Assembly (NCBI RefSeq): GCF_033118175.1
Contig: NC_083691.1
Span: 56,262,001-56,326,000 of the forward strand
Direction of reading: 5' to 3'
Source: Dama dama
Taxonomy: Eukaryota > Chordata > Mammalia > Artiodactyla > Cervidae
DNA length: 64,000 nt
The position numbers and the translations under genes were made by a program. Positions within the stretch are counted from its first letter, which is position 1. Each line of letters starts with the position of its first letter. Of the stretch, positions 55,962 through 64,000 are shown piece by piece. The notes beneath the pieces were generated by a model. The model searched no databases. It was not told the origin of the DNA and was given only the letters and a program-made list of their open reading frames with translations.

Positions 55962-56863
55962 CAGTTCAGTTCAGTTCAGTTCAGTCGCTCAGTCATGTCC
56001 GACTCTTTGTGGCCCCGTGAATCGCAGCACGCCAGGCCTCCCTGTCCATCACCAACTCCCGGAGTTTACTCAAACTCATGTCCATCAAGTCAGTGATGCC
56101 ATCCAGCCATCTCATCCTCTGTTGTCCCCTTCTCCTCCTGCCCCCAATCTCTCCCAGCATCAGGGTCTTTTCCAATGAGTCAACTCTTTTCATGAGGTGA
56201 CCAAAGTATTGGAGTTTCAGCTTCAGTATCAGTCCTTCCAATGAACACCCAGGACTGATCTCCTTTAGGAGGGACTGGTTGGATCTCCTTGCAGTCCAAT
56301 GGACTCTCAAGAGTCTTCTCCAACACCACAGTTCAAAAGCATCAATTCTTTGGCGCTCAGCTTTCTTCACAGCCTAACTCTCACATCTATACATGACCAC
56401 TGGAAAAACCATTACATTGACTAGATGGACCTCTGTTGGCAAAGTAATGTCTCTGCTTTTTAATATGCTGTCTAGGTTGGTCATAAATTTCCTGCCAAGG
56501 AGTAAGCGTCTTTTAATTTCATGACTGCAATCATCATCTGCAGTAACTTTGGAGCCCAAAAAAATCAAGTCTGACACTGTTTCCACTGTTTCCCCATCTA
56601 TTTGGCATGAAGTGATGGGACCAGATGCCATGATCTTAGTTTTCTGAATGTTGAGCTTTAAGCCAACTTTTTCACTCTCCTCTTTCACTTTCATCAAGAG
56701 GCTTTTTAGTTCCTCTTCACTTTCTGCCATAAGGGTGGTGTCATCTGCCTATCTGATGTTATTGATATTTCTCCCGGCAATCTTGATTCCAGCTTGTGCT
56801 TCCTCCAGCCCAGTGTTTCTCATGATGTACTCTGCACATAAGTTAAATAAGTAGGGTGACAAT
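55962..56863 (-). mobile_element. BovB LINE 3' fragment, 0.9 kb
   Basis: A reversed BovB copy ends at the left in a (TTCAG)n pentanucleotide at about 55961-55985, the usual 3' tail. Minus-strand frames at 56370-55993 and 56730-56374 encode the ORF2 C-terminus (ITLPTEVHLVNVMVFPVVMY is visible). ATACATGTT at 55953-55961 and 56864-56872 is the likely target duplication. Confidence 0.92.
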
Positions 56864-56872
56864 ATACATGTT

Positions 56873-58879
56873 ACAAGGCATCAAAAACCTTTTCCATTTC
56901 TCACCTGTGGTTCACCCTATAAGATTATTTCAGGAAACACTAGTACTACACTCAGGCTATGGTATAATTCTCAGATAAATAAGCAGCTTACAATTAACAC
57001 CACATTCTCCTGCACTAAAAATTCTAAGGTGTTTGAACAAACTTAAGGTCTCTGATTACCAGATTCTAAATAAAACACATATGTTGTTCCACAATGGGTT
57101 AGATACATTCCTCCTTAAAGGAATGCAACTGAATGAATTATTATAGCCTTATTTAAGCCCTTGGAAAATTTGAAATTGTAAAAGATCCCTTCTCTGATTT
57201 CTGTATAGCCCAGTCTGGTGCCTATTATACCATAAACTGTCTTCTGCTGTGGTGATATTACCTCTCATCCTTTCCACAGCCCTGAAAATACAGCAGGGTC
57301 TGTAAGTCTGTCCTCCATCACTCCATACAGTAGAAATTATGTTTGGCGGAAGCAGGAGAAAAATGCTCTCATGTCTCCTGATTGCTGTTTTGGAGATACT
57401 GGGGGATGATGGAATGAGTTTGGTGCTAAATTCTTGAGGATGGTCTTTAATAGTTCACAGGTTTCTCTCTGAATAAAAATTCTGGTTAAATAGATGCCAT
57501 TTTGACAAATAAATGTGAGTAGCATAACATATTTCAGAGCAAGTTGGTTATATCAGAACTAGTTCTTGTCAACAGATGAACTCCTGACTCATCTTCCTTC
57601 CCAAAGATGGTGACATGGGAAGCGTCCAGCCACCTGTCCAGATCTGGGGCTCCAGCACCTGCTGTCGCTCTACTGCCAGTTAACTGCATGTTCTTCTGTG
57701 GATCCTGGCAGGAGAACTGTTTGAAGATTCTTGCAAATGTAGCAAATCTTTTGTTAAATGATGAGTGTGTCAGTTCATTTATAACAGAGACATCAACAAT
57801 CTAAGTCAAGGCATAAGATTGGACAAAGGGGCCTTCTCATTTGTTTCTGCCACTCAGATTCTATTATTTTCAACAATAAAACTGTAAGAATGCTCTTTTT
57901 TTCCTCATAAAACACCCCACCAAGTGCTATTTAAGCAAAACATTATATATTAAGATTGGTTACAGTCCACCATGCTCAATACTAATAAATAATTTGAATA
58001 ATACTTTTTAAAAAGCCCAAGATATTCCTGTGCTTGGCATTTTAAGGGATGCTTCCTATCCGAGCCTCTGGTAACAAAGCTGGGAGTCAGCTCAAGGCAT
58101 TTTGTTCCAGAAACCTATTGTTTTAGCCACTTGGCTCAGGAAATTAGTAAAACTAAATGGGGAGCATTTAAACAATATAACAAAAGTGGCCCTGAAAATA
58201 TCAAGAGTTCTAACTTCCCTTTTGCGGTGTCTGAAATGCTACTACTCTTGTCTTTGTGAAAGGACCTCCTCAAACTCCAGATTGTTACCCAGGCGGAAAC
58301 ATGTTACCAAATCCTTTATTAACAAATAGATGATGTTCTCCAAGTCAATTCCCAAATGAAGAAAAGTTTGTAGAATTTTACTAAGAGTAACAACACTGAC
58401 TAAACATACTAGACAGATGGTGAGAAGTTTGGTAAAGGGCAAAATTAGAGAAGATTTATAAAATTCAAGCGAATATTCTTTATTGAATATCTACTCTGGG
58501 TCTAACATGTTAAGGATATAACAGTAGATTATAGCATTACTTCTGCCTTCAGGGAGAGTATCATTTTTAAAGAAAGAAAAGATTTACACAAGAAATAATT
58601 AGAGAAGATAAGAAAAAACTCTTGAGGACACAATTGTGCATCCCACTATTACAGTTAACCAGAGTTCGGTAATTATAAAGCCTACATACTTGGAATTGTT
58701 AATTAAATTCACTAGGTCGCTCTAAGAATTCAAACTTAAAAAGAAAAGCAAAAATCAGTTAAAGTTCAGAGTCTGTCAATCTTGAATATCTCCTTCAATT
58801 CTCTACCTCCAGGAAAACCTGACAGAGGCATTGTTTGCTATGCTTCACAATTAAAGGATGAGTCAAGCTTCCGTAGACT
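56873..58879. other. Intergenic, mostly unclassified
   Basis: About 2 kb with no gene, exon or RNA that I can support. Open frames at 57607-57804 and 58102-58329 have no recognisable family. A possible MIR or old LTR remnant lies at about 58470-58580. It may contain ancient repeats too diverged to see by eye. Confidence 0.35.
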
Positions 58880-59097
58880 AGGTTTCCTTGGTGGCTCAGA
58901 GGTAAAGAATCCACCTGCTAATGCAGGAGACACAGGAGACCTGGGTTCGATCCCTGGGTTGGGAAGATCCCCTGGAGAAGGAAATGGCAATCCACCCCAG
59001 TATTCTTGCTGGGAAATCCCATAGACAGAGGAGCCTGGTGGGCTACAGTCGACAGGATAGCAGAGTAGGACATCACTGAAGTGACTTAGCACGTACA
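58880..59097 (+). mobile_element. Bov-tA SINE
   Basis: 'aggtttccttggtggctcag' head, 'gggttcgatccctgggttg' box and 'gaagtgacttagcacgtac' tail. Confidence 0.85.
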
Positions 59098-59359
59098 TAT
59101 GCAACCTTCCCTGAAGACCTGAACCTCTATCGACTATTTACAACTTGACCTTACTGTAATACTTTTATAGCATGTCTAGCATTCAAAGGTATTACCTCCA
59201 TTTTATGCCAAGCATGTTGATATACTTAATGAATGTAATAAATAGAGCACAGTTCCTACCTTAAAGGAGTTCACCTGAAAAAGACATGTGCATAGTTTTA
59301 ATACAATGCAACTAACTAGGACAGGCATATACCAGCTATCTCTGGTATAAGAAGGACAG

Positions 59360-59482
59360 GACTTCCCTGGTGGTCCAGTGGTTAAGACTTTGCACTCCCA
59401 ATGCAGGAGGTGCGAGTTCAATCCCTGGTCGGGGAACAAACATCCCACATGCCAAATGGTGAGGCCTTAAAAAAAAAAAAAA
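59360..59482 (+). mobile_element. CHR-type SINE
   Basis: 'ggacttccctggtggtccag' head, 'agttcaatccctggtcgggg' box and an A tail at about 59469-59482. Confidence 0.85.
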
Positions 59483-59869
59483 GGGCACATATGAGGAAAG
59501 GGCAAGGAGAAATGGGGTTGCTCCATTATTTGAAACGGTTTAAGTGTGGTCACTTGAGTAGCGTGACTGCCACCAGAGCTTTCACTGTAAAGATATCTGT
59601 GTCTCCTCATAATCCTGGAAGGGAAAGAAAAGATGGGTAGGACATGTAGCATTTCTGGAGAAAGTGGGATCTAGCCAGATAAAGCCTAGAAGAGGGGTGA
59701 GAACATGAGGCAGAGGGGACAGACGAGCACCAAGCTGAGAACAAGTAGAACATGACCCTCAAGAGGCGGGCGGTACAATCACGATGTGTGCAAGTTAGGC
59801 CAGGGCCTTGTAAGCCAGTGGTAAGGAGACTGGTTTATCTTCTAGGCTAATACTACTCAGTATATTGCA
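59483..59869. other. Intergenic, no clear feature
   Basis: Purine-rich sequence; nothing assignable. Confidence 0.3.
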
Positions 59870-60130
59870 AAGATTACAACTTGTTGGAGGTTTAGGTGAT
59901 AGCATTTTTTAAGCAATAAAGTACTTTTTAAAACAAGGTATGTACATTGTTTCTTAGACGTGCTATTGCATATTTAATAGACTTCAATAGTGTAAACGTA
60001 ACTTTTTTAAAAACATAACTTTTATATGCACTGGGAAACCAAGTAATTCCTATGACTGGCTTTATTGCCACACTTGCTTTACTGCAGTGAACTGGTACCA
60101 AACTTGCAATATTTCCAAGGTATGCCTGTA
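59870..60130 (+). mobile_element. Tigger1-like 3' end
   Basis: 'aagcaataaagtacttttta' through 'tttccaaggtatgcctgtag' parallels the copy at 46500-46725, so both derive from the same family. Confidence 0.75.
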
Positions 60131-60199
60131 GTCTCCAAAAGTGTGGTGTGCCCTGGGATGCTGGAGGAGAAATTTCAATTATCTTTTAAACTATCTATG

Positions 60200-60332
60200 G
60201 TAGTGGTGGTGATTTAGTTGCCAAGTCGTATCTGACTTGTGACCCCATGGACTGTAGCCCACCAGGTTCCCTTATCCATGAGGTTTTCCAGGCAAGAATA
60301 CTGGAGTGGGTTGCCATTTCCTTTTCCATAAA
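60200..60332 (-). mobile_element. Bov-A SINE, reversed
   Basis: 'gatttagttgccaagtcgta' through 'gtgggttgccatttccttt'. Confidence 0.8.
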
Positions 60333-61395
60333 ATACATTTCATAACAGACAATATTATATGTAAGAATTGAAATCAGGACCATAAAAGGAAGACTAGGGG
60401 ATATGGAGAGAGAAGGAAGAGCTGCTTTGAGACTCACTAACTACTTAAGAGCACTTAGAAGGAGCTGTTCAGCAGACAGCTATACATGAAACTGAAGATC
60501 TGGGGAGGGGTCTGTGCCTGAACATGGTGATTTGGGACATCTGCTGAAAACACCAGAGAGAAAAGAACAGTGAACCAATGGCAGAACTCTAGGAAACATT
60601 TACAGTAACATTATTTTCTTTTCCAAAAGGAAAATAAGAGCACAAGGAGCAGTGCTTATACTCTTATTTAAAAATTTTAAAAAGCTTCCGAATACAAAGT
60701 TAGTAACCGCTATTCCTTACTATTCCCATTCCTGTATGAAAATGAGGCTCAGTGCACCATGAAGGAAAAAAATATTTCTGCTAGCAACTCAGCAGCAATT
60801 CAGAAAGAGAAAATTTAATTTTCTTACCATTTTGAGGGACAGAAGGTAAAGGATATTAAAAAGTCCCCCATGAAATTTGGATGCTTTGAAGAAATGACGT
60901 ATTACAGGGTTGGGTCAGGGAAAATACAAAGTGAGTCTGGAATATCTTGTGTCAAAAAGCAATGAAGTGTTTCAAGATCGAAAGGGATGTCAACAGGACA
61001 TAAGACCGAGCTTAGAGGGGCTCCCGCTTACCAAATTTGGAATGATTTGCACATCAAAAAGAATAATGAATTTTAACATGCTGAATATAAAAAGAATCTT
61101 GATCTACAGTGACATTTCAAAGTATGAGATGAAAAAATGGAAAGCTCCTCTATACACACAAAAAAATGCCACTATTAAATGCAGAATGAAGGACAGAATT
61201 TAAAAATCTTCATGTCACAACTCCTATTTAGTAACAGATTCAGGCTAACAATCATCAACAGATGTTAAAGCCATTAGGTTAAAGGTTGCTGAAGAACAGG
61301 ATACTCACATGGCCTCACAGATTCCTTCTTAATTATCAAGTGGAAAATACCTTACATTGCAAAGATAAAGCAGATATTACCTGAGCAAATTCGGC
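60333..61395. other. Intergenic, no clear feature
   Basis: No recognisable gene or repeat. The open frame at 60910-61203 (97 codons) has no family signature and low-complexity composition, so I do not call it. Confidence 0.35.
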
Positions 61396-62112
61396 ATCAT
61401 CAACAATGGGATGAACTGACATCATGCACTCCTGATGTTATACAAATGAGAAACAGAAACCACCTAGGCAAAGTTCTTTCATCTAAATCTAATTATGAAG
61501 AAACACTCAAGACAAATCCAGAAATGTGGAACACTCCATAAGACAACTAGCCTATACTCTGCAAAAATGTCAGAAAAGACTTAAAAAGTGGGGGAGAGGG
61601 GTGCGGGGGGGGGGGGGGGGGTTGCAGGGGGTAGGGCAGGGTGAGTGCTCTAGAGAAATGAATGAAAGAAAAGAGACTAAACCCAATGCATAAACCCTGT
61701 CTGAATTCCCAATGAAAACAAAACAGAAACATATAAAGATACAGAATATTTTGGGAGCAACGGGGGAGTATGAATTGTGTATTAGATATTATTAAATCAA
61801 CATTACATTTCCTGGGTGTGATGATGGTGTGGTGGATGTGTAAAAAATGTCTTTGTTCTTAGGAGACACATGATGGATGATACATTTAACGGTATGGAAG
61901 CATCATGATAACTGAAACTTATTCTCAAAGGAATCAGGAAAAAAAAGAGAAAAGAAAAAAAAGATTATAGACAGAGAGAGAGGAGATAAAGAAAATGTAA
62001 CAAGATGTAAACACCTGGTGAATGAAACAAATGAATGTTCACTGTACTATGTTTCCAACTTCTCTATAGTTAAAAAATTTTTTCAAAATAAAAAGTCAGG
62101 AAAAAAAAAAAG
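61396..62112 (+). mobile_element. Old L1 (L1ME-like) 3' end
   Basis: The sequence follows the L1ME 3' UTR order: 'cactcctgatgttatacaaa', 'cctgggtgtgatgatggtgt', 'tcttaggagacacatgatgg', 'ttcaaaataaaaagtcagg' and an A tail at 62101-62112. A G17 run at 61605-61621 lies within it. Confidence 0.65.
61605..61621. repeat. G17 homopolymer
   Basis: A run of 17 G after 'gtgc'. Such a tract can form G-quadruplexes and is a frequent assembly error point. Confidence 0.95.
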
Positions 62113-62441
62113 GAAAAATATATCAACTAATCTATGTGTGGCTAGTATGCTATAGCTAATTTTGTTTACTTGAATATACTCGTAAATGATTTAATACTTT
62201 TAAAAACACCACCATGAAATTTCTTCCCATCAAAGCTAACCAAGGAGGACTAATACAACCTCTGGTCAGTGTCAGCAACATAATCTGTCTCCCCCACCAC
62301 CCCACCTCCGCCACATGAATCAAGAATCGTATCTGACTCAACTGTGAAATTAGCAAACAAGCAAAACACTTAGAGCACTCAGCCACCTTATTAAAAACAA
62401 TCTAACATTAGAAAAACTGTAATCTTCTGATTTTAAAATAA
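62113..62441. other. Region beyond the first RNF103 poly-A signal
   Basis: No gene is seen. It could hold further RNF103 3' UTR if a more distal poly-A site is used. Confidence 0.3.
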
Positions 62442-62447
62442 TTTATT
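62442..62447 (-). terminator. RNF103: Candidate poly-A signal AATAAA, RNF103
   Basis: The minus strand reads AATAAA (plus TTTATT) 420 bp past the RNF103 stop codon. It is the first canonical signal that I noticed downstream. Use of this or a more distal site cannot be told from sequence. Confidence 0.5.
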
Positions 62448-62866
62448 TCATAGGTCTGTTTTAATTTCATGTCTCAGAGCATACATTATTTAACCAAGAG
62501 GTGCTGGACAGAAATTGTAAAAAGGAAGGAAACATGTAGGATAAGAAACTGCCTCAATTCCATTAGAATTTGATCCTACCTTGTAAAGTCTTGAGAGGAT
62601 AAATTTCTATCATACTTCCTTTGTGCTTACAAAAGAACATTAACTTCTGAATTTCCAATGTTGTAAATAAAAATTTTTACAATTAAGTATGCATTCAAAT
62701 TGACATACAAGGCAACCAAATAATTGTCATCAACATTAGCATAATGTGTATTTCCTGTCACTGCACTAACATTAAACTAAACGTCAAACCACAAAAACAT
62801 TGTGACTAACATTAAAAAGGCAGGCTGTAAGATACGCAAAGCTTATAAAGGACAAATTGCACATGG
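62448..62866 (-). other. RNF103: RNF103 3' UTR, predicted
   Basis: The A/T-rich region between the RNF103 stop and the first AATAAA is free of recognisable SINEs and LINEs, unlike the surrounding DNA. That is consistent with an exonic 3' UTR. Confidence 0.6.
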
Positions 62867-64000
62867 TTAAGATGGGAAGTCATTTGACAAGGGCTGGTGT
62901 TGTGCATATGGCTGCTTTTTTTTATAAGAAGGCCACCGGCAGACAGGGCAACAGTGTCGGCCCCCAGCTAACCACATCACAATGCAATTCTGATGGAACA
63001 CATGACCACAAGGCAACCCCATTAGCAAACATCCATTTTCAAAATTCTCTAGGCATACAACACATTCAGTACAGTGCAGCATATCAGCAGGCCAAGTTAA
63101 CCAATCAGGTTCCATATCTTCATTAGTGCTATATGATCCATAGGACCGCCCCTTCCTTTCATAAGGGCTGGTCTGACAATATTTATTGGCACAGGAACAA
63201 GCCTCAGCATCACAGTGACTTGCTCTTCCTGGAGAACTGTGAATGATGCTCAGTTTATCTTCAAACACTTCCTTCTCACTGCTCAAAGTGTCTGTGCTCT
63301 CACTGTCTGAGTCATTCTCAATATCTTGAGAACCCTCCGACATTTCCTCTTCAGACTGGACTCCAAGACATTTAAATCGCCATATCGGCAAGTTTTTAAT
63401 ATAATCGGTCGGTATCAGGGGGTGAAGCCAAAGATCGGGGAAAGCTAATCGCTCCAAGAACAAGTCAGGGTCTTCGTCCCAATCAGATTCTACAGGAAAG
63501 TTCTGGAAAGAAGCAATCGGGTGGAAGAGGTAGCTGGTGTACCAGTCCCATAGACTTGATAACCATTCTAAGTTATTGGCATTGACTTCATCACTGTTGA
63601 TGTTGCGCCGTCTCTTCTTCTCAAAGTAATCTATTAGTAAACCATGTCCAAGGTACGTACTAAGAAACAAGGCTGGGTGTGAGGAATAAAACATCCAGTC
63701 TGCCCTTACCCATGAAGCCAATGTGGTGGTATTGGAATATCTCAACAATTTTAAGCTATATTCATAAAAGCTATCTAAGTAAGGGAGCTGTAAAAAGCCC
63801 AACACAGGTAGCCAGGAGATAATTAATAGAGAATTATAGGTCCCTAAAGTGCTTATGAGAACCACAAATCGCTTGATGGTAGCTCCTTGTGTGATAAATA
63901 AGTCCATCCAAGCCATAAGGTTAACGAGAACCAAGCTCAAAACGAACAAATCATTTACTTCAGGTTGTAAGGAGCGCAAAAATGAATCCATGGCCTGAAG
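62867..64000 (-). CDS. RNF103: RNF103 last coding exon, C-terminal part (partial)
   Basis: RNF103 (KF-1) is a membrane-bound E3 ubiquitin ligase of the endoplasmic reticulum, linked to ER-associated degradation. The frame is open from the window edge to a TAA at 62869-62867, giving 377 residues. Counting back from the RING and the 685-residue human protein, it covers roughly residue 309 to the end. Two hydrophobic segments lie near 63960-63890 (VNDLFVLSLVLVNLMAWMDL) and 63870-63785 (VVLISTLGTYNSLLIISWLP), and a third is likely near 63690-63620. An acidic/serine-rich stretch (about 63380-63270) precedes the RING-H2 at 63064-62939: CVVC, then LPCGHVFHQNC, then CCPVC, with all eight zinc ligands present. 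The short tail ends QPLSNDFPS. The 5' part lies right of the window. CHMP3 is next downstream on the same strand. Confidence 0.97.
   Translation of the reverse strand, partial: LQAMDSFLRSLQPEVNDLFVLSLVLVNLMAWMDLFITQGATIKRFVVLISTLGTYNSLLIISWLPVLGFLQLPYLDSFYEYSLKLLRYSNTTTLASWVRADWMFYSSHPALFLSTYLGHGLLIDYFEKKRRRNINSDEVNANNLEWLSSLWDWYTSYLFHPIASFQNFPVESDWDEDPDLFLERLAFPDLWLHPLIPTDYIKNLPIWRFKCLGVQSEEEMSEGSQDIENDSDSESTDTLSSEKEVFEDKLSIIHSSPGRASHCDAEACSCANKYCQTSPYERKGRSYGSYSTNEDMEPDWLTWPADMLHCTECVVCLENFENGCLLMGLPCGHVFHQNCIVMWLAGGRHCCPVCRWPSYKKKQPYAQHQPLSNDFPS

Noticed and set aside
60910..61203. A 97-codon plus-strand open frame as a small gene
   Set aside because: There is no domain, no splice or promoter context and no recognisable homology; the composition is that of A-rich intergenic DNA.
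1..64000. Prokaryotic-style operons, ribosome binding sites or phage modules
   Set aside because: Introns with GT-AG sites, SINEs, LINEs and a CpG island show vertebrate nuclear DNA; such features are not expected and none were seen.

Overview
The window is nuclear DNA from a ruminant, almost certainly a bovid (cattle or a close relative). BovB (RTE-type) LINE fragments, Bov-tA and Bov-A2 SINEs and ruminant L1 3' ends cover much of it, and two spliced vertebrate genes are recognisable. Nothing suggests bacterial, plasmid or exogenous viral DNA. The species cannot be fixed from the sequence alone.

Both protein-coding genes are on the minus strand, in tandem. RNF103, an ER-membrane RING-H2 ubiquitin ligase, enters at the right edge with its last coding exon (62867 to beyond 64000), which encodes the C-terminal half including two membrane segments and the RING. 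CHMP3 (VPS24, an ESCRT-III subunit) follows about 25 kb downstream. Its exon 1 lies in a CpG island (37923-37967), exon 2 at 24729-24789, exon 3 at 14352-14531 and exon 4 at 1904-2025. These give residues 1-136 with matching splice phases; the last exons lie left of the window. This is the RNF103-CHMP3 arrangement known in human, where read-through transcripts occur.

The rest is intron and intergenic DNA filled with nested mobile elements. The most notable is a gammaretrovirus-like (ERV1) provirus at 38643-43487 on the plus strand, with both LTRs, a tRNA-Pro-type primer site, a polypurine tract and a 4-bp target duplication. Its gag is broken, the gag-pro amber junction survives, most of pol is missing and only remnants of env remain. 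It landed inside an older BovB fragment about 0.7 kb upstream of the CHMP3 start codon. Others are a 2.4-kb unidentified retrocopy with a perfect 16-bp target duplication inside an L1 (17129-19540), an RPS16 processed pseudogene (about 25662-26098), a 5'-truncated L1 with an unusually long 34-bp duplication (5655-6790), a 2.6-kb BovB with endonuclease and RT remnants (30485-33084), and a palindromic BovB-end dimer between perfect 16-bp duplications (35472-35920).

I did not find an undescribed multi-gene system. The useful signals are the exact boundaries of nested insertions, the provirus beside the CHMP3 promoter, and a few structures that standard repeat masking would blur. Repeat family names are from memory of consensus sequences and repeat boundaries are approximate unless a target duplication is given.
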